From: Hymenopus coronatus
Taxonomy: Eukaryota > Arthropoda > Insecta > Mantodea > Hymenopodidae
NCBI GenBank assembly: GCA_030762935.1
Contig: CM060897.1
Span: 111,658,176-111,722,175, forward strand
Length of the DNA stretch: 64,000 nucleotides
Reading direction: 5' to 3'
The notes below the pieces were generated by a model that had not been told where the DNA came from, did not search any database, and worked only from the letters and a program-made list of their open reading frames with translations. The first letter of the stretch is position 1, and the number at the start of each line of letters is the position of its first letter. Positions 21,914 through 32,790 of this stretch are shown here, one piece after another. The translations under genes were made by a program, and so were the position numbers.

Positions 21914-24900
21914 GGGTGTTTTCTTTTGTTTAAAAGACAAAAAGTGTATTTTACTGTCTTTAGCTCTTAATACTAATTATGTATACTAATACTGATAATA
22001 GCTTGTTGAAAGCTTACTGATACGATAATTGTAAGATATATAGGACAATAATACACGATACTGCTGGTTTGGGAAAATGCATATATTTTTGTTCAGCAAC
22101 CTCGAAAGTGTATGAGTCTAAGAGCCTTTTGAGTGGGTAACTGCCCTTTGGCCAAGAACACCGTCTAAGGCGTGAGTGTTTAGGTATTACACACAAGTGC
22201 CTCGTGCGCTATCAAATTTTAAAGCTATAGCATTTTCAATTTTACATACAAAACATGCCTAAAAGAATTTCCAAACGACATAAACTGTAAGTCCTATTGT
22301 ATCAGCTCCTTACTTGTCGTATCGAAACAGTCTATAGATCTATGGCACGGCTATAAATGAAACGTATGTTATTTCCTCATTCTATGCATTTAGAATATCT
22401 ACTTAATGTAATTATTTATGTTAATAAAGTAAAGAATTTAGAAGCATTTCAATCCGAAATACCTTCTCTCACAGCTGAGTTTTCAAAACAGATTCAAGCC
22501 CTTGCAATGGAAATGATAGTTCATTCCCAAGTGGGAAATTGGTTGCTTTTGACCATATTCCAGAGAATTCCTGTATCCAGGTAAGAACACCATTTGTTAA
22601 TTTTATTAGAAACCTCATAGAAGAGCCACAAATTATTTAACAGCATGTTTTAGATATCATCTCTACCTAGACTAGTCCCTTTTCTGCAAGCCCCTAACAC
22701 ATAGGCAACTTCTTCTCCACATTTGTCTTGTTGCAAGCATGCACTGGCGGGCGCTGAAAATTAAAACAATGTCGAAGTTAGCAAAATCTTAAGGAATCGC
22801 AGTTGTTTGCCTTTGGTATTCGGTTTTTGTTTGGGCAAACAAAGGTAATGGTGATTCAGCACGCTTACTGTAGATATATGTTGAAGAATAAAATAAATAT
22901 TTTCTTTTTGTTTTTCTTTCACATATGATTAAAAAATCGGCCTGTCATAGGTAATGCCAAAATATTTTCAGTGTTACATTTGAAGACAAATTATTACATT
23001 ATATAGATTTAATAATTAATTTAAAAGTCAAAGTTCATAGTTAACCAGATATATCAATGAGCACTGTTTGTTAGGGAGTAGTTTAACCATATAACAGGAA
23101 TGCCGTTTTGGGCTAGAAATCGAATTTTGAAGGTCAAAAGTTATTTACGCTCATACTGCGTGTCAACAAACAGCCTCCTGTATCGTAATTACACAGAATA
23201 CTTTCAAACAAATCGTTCTCTTTTTGTGAACATTTAAGTACGTTTTGTCCTTTTGTACTTCTTTGGGATGTTCAAGACATTAAAAATAAATGACTAGGGG
23301 TGTACAGCTTTCTTCTACTCCTGCACACGCCTTCTTTCGCCCACTTGCTTAGACAAAACGCACCAGATTTCGTCCAAATGCCTGTAGAATCGTAAGCTTG
23401 CTAGACGTAGATATTACTTGAGCTTTGTTATCCATGCTCAACTGACATCGAATAAAGCAATGCTTAATTTGTAGATCCATTACGATCCGGCCAATAATAA
23501 TATTTAAATCGTCGTAAATTATTGTTTCAATCTCATTAAGAGTTTCCGAGCAGTCCCAGAGATGAGTTTTATTATTACATTAGCACTTAAAACTCGTATT
23601 TTTCTAAAACAAGTTAAATATAACAATAATGGGTCCTAGGATATCGTATTGTAAGCCCATTCAGCGCACCGTGCTTAGTCTGTCAAGAGCATGAAAGACA
23701 GGTTTCCCAGTCCGGCTCGCCCTTTCTAAACCTTCACTCTCCCAGTTATCAGCATAAGCCAGTTTTTCTTGATCTTGGCACCGAGAAAACCTATCTGCCT
23801 TGCGTAAGTTGGTCTGTGGGTAGCCTGTCTACCGGAGAAGGCAGGTGCAGTGTATAACAATCGTGAAAATGTACACCTCTAGTGCAGAGCTCAAAATAAG
23901 ACCTCGCCTCATTTTCGTGATATGTGAATTCATTCTTACAAACACTAGTGTGTGTTTCAGGACACATCTACAGCAGCAACCCCTTCGAATTAGTCGTTTT
24001 TGCTTGAGAAAAAAGACGTACTTGCAACAAAAACGAAGACACTTTGGTTTTTCTAAGAATATAAAAGGCCTTGCTTACCACCCTATAGTAGATGGTTCAA
24101 ATCACGTTTTTATTTCAGCACTATACAAATGTACATCTCTCAAAAGTCAAGTAAATATATTAGCATAATATCACTAATAGCCTCGTCCATATTCTGTTCT
24201 GTTATCAGTGAAAAAGTAAGAAGAAAGCAATCAGATTCAAATATTAATGGAAACCGAGAGCTGCATGATATAATTCCTTTGTATATACATTTTTTACATA
24301 ATTTCCTTCCTTTCAAACGAAACAAAATACATTATTTTCATTCATTTTGAGCATTTGAAGTAATTCTTGATGCAAAGTCATTGTAAATATTTTTACTTCA
24401 GAATTTCTTAGCATATTATGGTGTGTTTACTAATTCGCGAATTGTGAGGTTTCCTTTAAATTCGTAACAAAGTACACCGCCATCTTGAAAATTCTCCAGG
24501 AGTAAAATAAATTTACATAAAGTAATTACTAGCTCCTTTCCTTCATTTTCCTCAGTCCCCCTTAGTTAATTCAATAGTGATCGAATGTTCTTTAGATGTG
24601 GAAGAATCAAGAGAATATACTCTAATTCATATTGTTCTTCTTCATTCTTGGCATTCACGTAAGAAGTAGAGCTGTTTTGTTTTTGTTTATTTTTAGTTTT
24701 TTTTAGTAATGTTAAGCCTCAAGAATTTGCGCAGCCTAAACTTTTTCTTCTGGCATAAATAAATCGTGTATGTCGTTGAGGTTATGTAATATTGTGTTTA
24801 ATTACAAAGATTAATTAATAAACTGACAGTAATTCTACCTATATATAATTGGCTCAATTTACTTTTGTGATAAGCATAACTATTTAATTTTTAAAGTAAA

Positions 24901-25138
24901 TATCTTCAGTATACTCGTTAAGCAACCATTTAGTATAGGTATTAACTATAAAATAAGATTAATTTTATATTAATTTATATTGTGTTTATTCTTATCCATA
25001 TTTTTAGCTAAATAATTTAATGATTTCTAAATAAAACTTCAGATCTTATAAGCAAATATAAAACAAGGATCATAGTTCTGACTCCAAAAATTAATGCATT
25101 ATTTTTTGTTTTGTTTGGGGAATCGACGAAACCTGCAG
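21914..25138. other. Mostly unassigned sequence 5' of the internal exon
   Basis: No transposon was recognised. One exon-like block (22475-22580) is flanked by 'CTTCTCTCACAG' and a GTAAGA donor and is open in one frame, but it does not join in phase to the exon at 25139, so it is not annotated as coding. The open frames at 23845-24350 have no motif. If the host gene has upstream exons in the window, they should lie here or further left and were not found. Confidence 0.5.
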
Positions 25139-25339
25139 TTGAAGACGAGCGAGTCGCAATTTTCGGTGACGCCAGGAGAAGAATTGGAGGACATACCGTC
25201 CCACTCGCCCCACCTCAGCTACGGTGGCGCCTCCTCCGCCGGCAGTATGCCAAACCACACCTCCAAGAGCGCCAATGGAAGCATCATTACCATGACCTTG
25301 AAAAACAACCATCTGATTGTCGAGACAGAAGAAAGAGGA
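25139..25339 (+). CDS. Internal exon of a host gene, function unknown
   Basis: A 201-nt exon coding 67 residues, starting LKTSESQFSVTPGEELED and ending ...LIVETEERG. It follows an acceptor with a T-rich tract and ends CCTGCAG at 25138. It ends at a GTAGGT donor (25340). Both ends are phase 0, and only this frame reads on without a stop into the terminal exon at 42252 (GVTLDENAPK across the junction). Codon composition is GC-richer than the flanks. The peptide is Ser-rich and then has a short hydrophobic, conserved-looking stretch (SIITMTLKNNHLIV). No catalytic motif, signal peptide or clear membrane segment is seen. From memory it recalls the cytoplasmic tails of insect multi-pass membrane proteins such as tincar, but that is a weak, unchecked guess. 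Confidence 0.8.
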
Positions 25340-26719
25340 GTAGGTATCAAGAGAGATTGATCAGCTGTTATGAAAAATACATTTTTACTCAACATTTAAT
25401 TAAACGTTCAAAATCTTTAACCATGGCTGTGCAAATTCAATAATAATTAAGGTGCTCTCAGGAATATTTCAAGTAGTAAATACACGCGTTTGGTTCTTCT
25501 GGAATTGCACTCGCAGATACAAAATTCTCTTGAATTCTTCCACCGAAATATTAAAGTTTAAACTACCTTTATTGCTATACAATTTGCATCCGCATACTAC
25601 AAAAATATATTCTAGCAGGGCATACCCGAAGACTGACAGTTACTGACGCTTACTCCATCATTTTGAGTTGCCTTAGCGTTTGAAGAATGTCAACATCGTT
25701 AATCCTACATCTTAAAGCATGTGTTGATGAAATGTACATATTTAGCCAATTAGAGTGTTACACAGATAAAAAGTATGTAGAATTTAGTTGCTTTGCGTTA
25801 GCTCGCTAATTTTAAAGGTAAGTTTGCATTTGATTGCATTAGAAATCAGTAGCACACTGCACACCTGATGCACTGTATCACATTAATACGTAAGTACTTT
25901 TCCTGAAAATTAAATAAGCTTAGAAGGCTATTATGATTTCAGGATACTAAGGCTGCAATTAATACTTCATTTTATTTTCATTCTGGATGCTCAGGTAAGC
26001 TATAAAGTATATGATCTTTCAAAAGTCACTGCAAATTTTAAACCACCACAAATATTATAATGTTTGAAATAGGCAAAAAAGAAAAAAAACAAAAAAAAAA
26101 CAAAAAACAAAAAAACAAAAAAAAGAGGTCACATACTTGGCAAACAATAGGGTTTTATAAAACATCGAGAAGATGTCTATCCTCTTGTTGAACGTATAAT
26201 CATTCTTCACGTCCATAAACAATATTTTGCAGATGATGTCTAGGTTTATAAGCAATTTCTTGCAAGATAGCATCTTTCACTTGCTGTCAGGTTGATGGAT
26301 GTGTTAGGAAAACTTTGTCTTTACTTTCTCTAGCACGTATGTACAGCCGTGGACACAAAAAATGAGTCATCCCCAGATTCCATATGTCGATCGAAGAGCA
26401 TTATGCATCTTCGTAAAAGCTGTATTCACAATGCAACGAAAGAACTGTACAGTGGTCTGTGACCGACAACGCAATGGTTAACTTCTGAGTACTGGAAACA
26501 GTTCACAGGACAACGTTACGGTGGCTAAGAGATTAAGAAGGTCTGGTTCCACTCAAATGTTTCTAGGTTGAAATCTCGCTCTCCGTCTTTGTTAATTTTA
26601 GGACTGCATATGCAAAACATAATATTGCATTAATATAACTTTGGCATTTTGAAGTTATGGGCCTATCTATGCACACAAAAACATAATTCTGTTAACATTC
26701 GTGTTAAATAACTAAAAAA
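25340..26719. other. Intronic, no recognised feature
   Basis: AT-rich. An A-rich simple stretch lies at 26076-26125. An isolated H 3'-hairpin trace, 'TTACTTTCTCTAGCACGTATG', lies at about 26323-26345 without the rest of the element. Confidence 0.5.
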
Positions 26720-27560
26720 TCTTATGTGTTCATTCACATGACTTTCTCTACATCTCTGTAACAAATTATTGTTAAAAAGCGTATGCCTCTATTTACTTCA
26801 AGCTAATCGAGAAAAAAATAGCAGAAATAATCTTATTACTTGCTTCCTTATAAGTAGAAAATAAGGTAGTACCATAGATTAAAATGATAGCCAAAAGGTT
26901 GGAGTTGACAAATTCCTGTACGAGGAGAGTATTAGTTTTTCAAAGGTGAAACAAAAAATGGGAGTATCTCAAAAATAATAAACTCCACGAAAAAGATGTA
27001 TATAACATAAATTGTGTGTTTTAACGTGCTCTACATTACCTTTTTTTTGTAGTAAGCTTTGTCAACCTTTTACGGTTTAGCAATTATTCAAAATTCCGTA
27101 AAATTCCTCCAGAATAAAGTAGTCTTCAGAGGCTATTCACAGAAAATTCAAGATGTATATTTTATTTATCAGGTAAATATCTTTAATATACGATATTTTA
27201 ATCGAAATCGTTACAGCAATTTTTGAGAAAATCAAAATTTTCGAAAAATGTTCCATCTAAAGGGTAGTTTGGAATGGGGGGGTTATCAAAATCTTCGTAA
27301 TCCCTGGAAGATACTAAACTTAAACACCAAGTTTGGTATTTTACAAACTTTTCGTTTTTGAGTTATCGTGTTAACAGACACACAGACACACACACACACA
27401 CACACACACACGGGGACCTTTATCTGAAAATACTTTTTTGGGATACAGGGGACTCTAGAACATATATTTCCGGTGAAATCTCTGTATCGAATTTCTGGGT
27501 GGAGTACAATACCCTCTCTATACACTATGTACACAGTATCTACGTGTAGAGAAAGTAAAA
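26720..27560 (+). repeat. Family H, complete copy
   Basis: Plus-strand copy of about 841 bp from TCTTATGTGTTCATTCACATG to hairpin CTCTATACACTATGTACACAG/CTACGTGTAGAGAAAG. (CA)n tract at 27378-27411. Lies wholly inside the intron. Confidence 0.9.
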
Positions 27561-28770
27561 ATATGTGTAAATAAACTGTTATCCTCTAAAACTAAAACAC
27601 AAAAACTAAACATAATTAAGATCGGTTATATGAACTCTCGGCCCGTATAACTGCTCTAAGTCTTCGGGCATTGATAAAATAAATGCCAACAATAGTGTGG
27701 ACGAAAAGCTACAAGAGCTTTGAATTTGTGCCCAGAAGTCATACTTTGTCCTTCGCCCATTTACAGGTAATTAGAGCTCACCTCCCTTTTTACCTCAACC
27801 CGCATATTCTCAATAGAAAACACTTTCTCACAATATTCTATCAAAATATTATCGAATATTACCGTGTATTGCTCACCATTCATTACATCGTCAAACATAT
27901 CTGGACCGTCCCTTGGACATCCAACCCTAACGCGTTACAGATATGCGATAATGATGGAATTGTGAAGCCAGCATTTTGCATTGTATCGGGTCCCCTTTGG
28001 ATGATAGACGATCACCTTTCCCTTAAGTGTGAAATAAAATGTCACGTTTTCTGAGAATGTCACCACGAATCAGTTTACGAAGCTTTATGAAAGGTGTGTT
28101 AAGTTAAACAAAAAAAAGTTACCACCTCCCAAAAACATCAAATTTGCCCAAAATTGTAACTTAAAAATCCTTTAAAACATTAGTATTCTTAACAATACTT
28201 TTAGTGTTTCTGCGCGCCACATTCTAGCAGCATATTGATGTTCGGTGGAATAAACCCTTAAAGAGGTTTCATAATAATTAAAATATTATCAACTGCACCG
28301 AATGTTATCAATAAAATAAGTATGTAAAATAAATAGCCGTTATATGTTATTTCAAGATCATTAAGAGAAGGGGAAAACAAATTGTTTGCTATATACAAGA
28401 AGCGAACATGCGAGCCTCACCAGATGAGTAACCCACGTTGTGCACAGCGTTACAATGAACACACATGGAAAGCGGCAGGGTTTACAATCCAAACTGTATC
28501 ATGTTTTGTTTCGTTAATATTTTTAACTAATGTAGATAGCTTTTTGTTGAAGAAAATTAAGTTATGTATTTCATTATGATAATTGATCATATGAGTTAGT
28601 AATATTAAGATTTGGAACTTGTGACAGCTTGTTGCTGCCGCTACACAACTGCATCGCGGATGGTATCCACAAGGCGCTGTGCCGTGATGGATGGACTTAG
28701 ACGAATTTGACGTTCCAGACATGACTCATTTGGGGGGGGGACGACAGGTGTACATATAATGTACATACTA
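27561..28770 (-). mobile_element. Tc1-like transposon remnant, copy 2 (uninterrupted)
   Basis: Paralog of 2150-5045 without H insertions, so it serves as the empty site. Minus-strand conceptual frames include VMNGEQYTVIFDNILIEYCE (about 27830-27890), a PKGTRYN motif (about 27990) and, about 700 bp away, a helix-turn-helix-like ERQIRLSPSITAQRLV (near 28700). The SDE motif expected for the first catalytic Asp reads SEN here. Many stops. The paralogous part begins at about 27850; the start at 27561 is not defined by a repeat end. Confidence 0.6.
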
Positions 28771-28830
28771 GCTAAAGAAGAAATTGTATTCCCCTCAAAA
28801 ATTCCATGAATACATGCTTTGAGAGGTGTA
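28771..28830 (-). repeat. Family H 3' fragment next to the Tc1-like remnant
   Basis: 'AATTGTATTCCCCTCAAAAATTCC' and 'AATACATGCTTTGAG' match the H 3' blocks after a trace of hairpin. The same join is present at 5046. Confidence 0.6.
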
Positions 28831-28984
28831 TTAAGTTCAGAACTTACAGCAGCAATTATTTTTCTACTGGCCGAAATCTCAATACATCTATTTTTGGTCC
28901 AATAGGAGGTAGAGATCCTATTCTTTAATGATAGTTGGTTTGAAGTTTTTGTCACCTTCATGCCAAGCGTTAGATTGATCACCC

Positions 28985-29125
28985 TTCCCTGCATACTCTA
29001 TCTGATCCATAGCCCATCTGATCTTCAACAGGCGTCTGACTCTAGACATAGGCTTGTAAGTTCTGGGGGATGTAAGCCCTCCATATGAGAATGGTAGTCA
29101 GGTGAAGAAGAAGGGGAGGCACCTG
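28985..29125 (+). mobile_element. SINE type 1 tail fragment
   Basis: Contains 'CTTCAACAGGCGTCTGACTC', 'GCTTGTAAGTTCTGGGGGAT', 'GTAAGCCCTCCATATGAG' and a terminal GAAGAAGAAGG. The tRNA-like head and body are missing. Important for comparison with the minisatellite at 54-56 kb. Confidence 0.75.
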
Positions 29126-29299
29126 TGAAAACTGAGAATCTTAAAGTTTCACTAAATGTTCTTACTTGTACAACTTATTTGGTAACATAAAAGGTAAAAC
29201 AACAGTTTAATCTCTTTAGGTTTAAAATTTATTAGTATTTTGATATACTAGATTCGATTTATTTTGAAAATGTCTAACACGATACAATTTTTAAAATAC

Positions 29300-29673
29300 G
29301 TACTTCATACAAATGACTTTCTTTACATTTTTGTAACAAATTATTCTCAAAAATTATCCTTCTAGCTACTTCAAGCTAATCGGGATAAACATTAAAAGAA
29401 ATGATTACTTAGTTTCTTATGAGTAGGAGAGAAATAAGGGAATACACTAGGGTAAACTAACAGTCAAATATCTTTAAAACTGTCACTATGTGATTGAAAT
29501 TTATTCTCTTTGCTTGACTAGGAGATGATTTTCTGTATGAGAAAATTTTTGTTTTGATTCAGGGGTCTCAAAACATGTATTTCAGGTAAAATCTTGCTAT
29601 CGGATTATTGATTAGAATAGAATATCTTCTCTACCTACCATTTATATTTTGCATACATGATAGAGAAAATAAA
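29300..29673 (+). repeat. Family H, internally deleted copy
   Basis: Has the family 5' region ('AATGACTTTCTTTACATTTT') and 3' region ('GATTCAGGGGTCTCAAAAC', hairpin, 'GATAGAGAAAATAAAAAG') but the middle about 450 bp is gone: the 'TCTGTATGAGAAAAT' block joins directly to the block that normally follows the CA tract. Confidence 0.78.
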
Positions 29674-29695
29674 AAGTTAGCTTGTAAGGAAAATT

Positions 29696-30926
29696 TACGA
29701 TAGGCGTTCAATAAATCCTTACAAAAAGATATAAAAACACATTATTTATGCTAGATTTAATTTTTATTTTTCAACATAATTTCCTTTTAGCTTGATTCGC
29801 TTTTTCCAGCGTTTCTCCAACTGTTTTAAGTCTTCCAAAAAGTAGGATTTCGGAAGGTCCTCAAAATAGGCATCTGTTAGAAAAATGATCTCTTCGTGAA
29901 TCGTTTTCCGCCAAGCCACTTTTTTAAGCTTTAAAATAAAAAAATCACTGGTGGCCAAATCTGGTGAATACGGTGAATGTTATAATAATTCAAACCTTAA
30001 TATTACAATTTTCGCCATTGAAACTGCGTAGATGTACACCCTTGCATTGCTTTGATGGAAGGTAATTTTATTCTTTGGCAAGTGAGAGAGTTTTTTCTTG
30101 ATTTCTCCGTTCAACTGGTGCAATAACGATGCATAATACTCTCAATTTAATCAATTCCGCGTGCATCCCAAAAAACTTAGGCCATCAACTTGTATGCAAA
30201 TTTCACCACCTTCTTCCGAACCGGTTCGCCTTTAAAAACCCACCGTTTCGACTGTGCTTTTGTCTCTGGAGTGCGATAGTGTATCTAGGTTTCATCCACA
30301 GTTATGTGGCTGAAACTCGTCAGGATTGCGATGGAAAGGTGTCAAACCAGCTTCAATCTCACGATTGTGTATATTCTCCTTTGGGAGCAAATGCCGCACC
30401 CAATTTGTCGAGAACTTTGTCAGACTTAATTTTTTATGCAAAATTGAGAACACTGCACTTTGTAATATGCAAGTGGCCTCTACTACTTCACGAACTTTGA
30501 TCCATCGATCACTCAAAACCAGATCCTGGATTTAGTCAACCATTTAAGAGGAAGTCACTTCTATTGGACGTCCGGAACAATGTTCATCATTTGTGAATGT
30601 ATGGCCACATTTAAATTCATTTATCCAATTGTAATTGTAGCAAACACAGGAGCAGATGTGCCATAAACTTCATTCAGCTCGGCGTTTATCTCTTTCGGTG
30701 TTAAGCCTTTTAAATAGAAGGTTAAATCAACGTACGAAACTTTTTTTTTTTTTTTTTTTCATCTTTCTAAAGAAGCACAACATTGTTGATCCAATCGTCT
30801 ACGACAACAAAACCACGTGATGGATATAGCTGAAACTTTAACTGCCATCTAGTAAGAAATAACGGTTACTAAATATAATTTTTCTCCGATGAGGTGGGTG
30901 TAATTTATTGAATTCTTTAAGGGAAT
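29696..30926 (-). mobile_element. mariner element, second copy, decayed
   Basis: About 1.23 kb. The left end (GGCGTTCAATAAATCC, near 29702) and right end (AATTTATTGAATTC, near 30911) form weak inverted repeats sharing TTCAATAAAT. The whole interior matches a mariner transposase in order on the minus strand. A T-run (30741-30759) lies near the N-terminal coding end. Confidence 0.8.
29764..30740 (-). pseudogene. mariner transposase pseudogene
   Basis: Minus-strand frames give, in order: YLKGLTPKEINAELNEVYGT (N-terminal helix-turn-helix, near 30680), SDRWIKVREVVEATCI (near 30480), TVDET (first catalytic Asp, near 30295) followed by a TAG stop where Trp is expected, TPETKAQSKRWVFKGEP, HQSNARV where HQDNAxx would supply the second Asp (changed to Ser), YSPDLATSDFF with the third Asp, and the C-terminus LKGNYVEK. 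One catalytic Asp is lost and several stops and frameshifts are present, so it cannot code an active enzyme. Identity is secure from the full motif order. Confidence 0.87.
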
Positions 30927-31460
30927 ATTTAACGCCCGTATTATATCGGCTCAAATCTGAATTTATTTATAGAACAAAAAGATAAATTTTAGTTTTATTT
31001 GTTGACCAATCTTCAAGAAGCTTTGCCTTAATATGAAATGCAGGCCAAAGTTATTTAAAAGATGTTTAAGGGAAATTATTCCTGTTTTCCATTAAGGTGA
31101 CGAGCTAGCAGGCTATTTATTACTACCGGCAGCAATTCCTCCTTTCAAAGGAAGTTACACAGATTTCTAGAACCGCACGCGTACTTGGCGGAATACACCA
31201 TCAGCTCAGTTTAGGCATTCCGTGCATTTTGAACTATTCAAGTCTGGACGTTGGTTAACTCGTGTCCATTCATCACATTTGTGCAAGATGCATTAGGCAT
31301 TAGACTACCAGAATGTTAACTCTGAACACAGTCTACACTGAGAAACCTAGCTTGAGGTTTCATGCCTCAAGATATGCTTTCTGCCATCAAAATACATCTC
31401 ACATTCATCGTAATACTTGCAAAACGTTTCTGAGTTTGCGGTTTCTGAATGAGCAATCTT
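30927..31460. other. Intronic, no recognised feature
   Basis: Nothing beyond chance open frames (for example 31313-31498). Confidence 0.5.
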
Positions 31461-32790
31461 TTCACTCTCTCTACACGTACTATATATGTAGTGTATAGGG
31501 AAAATTCGATACCGAGATTTCACCACAAATACATATTTTAAGACTCTCTGAATAAAAAAAAAGCATTTTTAGAAACATTTCCGTGTGTGTGTCTGTAGGC
31601 AGCATAGCTCAAAAACGAAAATACCATTAAATACCAAACTTGGTATTAAATTCGGTATCTTCCAAGGATGGACACGAAGATTTTCAAGAAAATCACCACA
31701 CCCCAAAATACCCTTTACATGAGAAAATTAAGAAAATGTTGATGTTCTCAACAATGGCTCGAACGATTTTGATTAATTAAGATATTTATATGATATATAA
31801 AATGTTTATCCTCAATTTTCTGGGAATAGCCTCTGAAGACATTTTATTATGGATGAATTTTGCGGAATTTTGCATAAATGTTAAACCGTAAGAGATAGAC
31901 AAAAACTCACTTCACAAAACTGTAGATTCGTTAAAACACACAATTTATGACATGTAGCTAACCGTTTAAAGATATTCCTTGTTATTCATTTCAGTTTTAA
32001 AGTACTTATACTTTTCTTATACGGGAGCTTGTCAACTCCTAGCGTTTTGTATAGCTAACCGTTTTCGAGATATCTCCTATTTTTTTGTTTCAGTTTTAAG
32101 CTACTTAAACTTTTCTCAAATGGGAGGTTAACTTTCGTTTCATCTCTCTTTTGTTTTACTCTTAACCGAACAATATTTCAATTGCTTTGCATAGCGAACG
32201 ACTTTTTGTAAAAGTTAACTATCGCTTTAACCTAGAGCTTCTGGCACAGCTCACTTGGCCTATCGCCCGGCCGCTGCGTCCCCATCTCGGTCCATTACAG
32301 ACGTCATAGATGGGGTGAGTATTGGGGGGGGGGGGGGTGAGGTGTGGTCAGCGCTTCGAACCCCCCCCCCGGCCAATTAATGCGGTCTTCACGACCCGGA
32401 GTCGCTACTTCTCCATTAAGTAGCTCCTCAATTGGCCCCCCCAGGGACCCCGGTCCAGGTCTCCCAGCGGAATCGAACTCAGGTCTCCCGCTTGGCAAGC
32501 AGCAACGCTACCACCGCGCTAAGGAGACGACCAACCTTATCCGGGTAACTCACCCTAAGCGAGATTCGAACTCGCGACCTGTTGAATGTCAAGCAGACAC
32601 GCTACCACTACACTACCCAGGCGGGCCTTTAGCCTAGTGTATTACCTTATTTTCCTTCTACTTAGAAGAACTAGTACAGCTATTTCTGCTGATATTAATC
32701 TCTATTAGATTAATATTAGCAGAAGATAAAGGAATAATCCTTTGTAACATTAGTGTATAGAGAAAGTCATGTGAATGCAACACATCAGAG
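31461..32790 (-). repeat. Family H copy interrupted by a SINE
   Basis: Minus-strand copy: hairpin CTCTCTACACGTACTATATATG (31467) through 32236, then resuming at 32634 to 'AACACATCAGA' (about 32790). The break is exactly the composite SINE. A region around 31975-32110 contains the 'CGTTT(A/T)A(A/C)GATAT' block twice, suggesting a local duplication. Confidence 0.85.
32237..32633 (-). mobile_element. Composite SINE with two tRNA-like heads
   Basis: On the minus strand there are two tRNA-like units in tandem. Unit one (about 32633-32560) has TAGTGTAGTGGTAGCG and GCGAGTTCGAATCTCGC. Unit two (about 32525-32450) has GCGCGGTGGTAGCG, a GCTTGCCAAGCGGGAGACC segment like tRNA-Gly(GCC), and GAGTTCGATTCCGC. 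A GC-rich body with long G and C runs (32325-32338, 32361-32371) follows. Flanking CTTTAACCTAG and CTTTAGCCTAG form a plausible target-site duplication of about 11 bp. It lies inside an H copy. Confidence 0.75.

Noticed and set aside
32450..32635. Tandem functional tRNA genes (Gly and another)
   Set aside because: Anticodon and acceptor stems do not pair well, and the units lie within a longer element with a target duplication, so a SINE explains them better.
32344..32637. A 97-residue Pro/Ser-rich protein
   Set aside because: It lies wholly across the composite SINE and its C-run; low-complexity translation of non-coding sequence.
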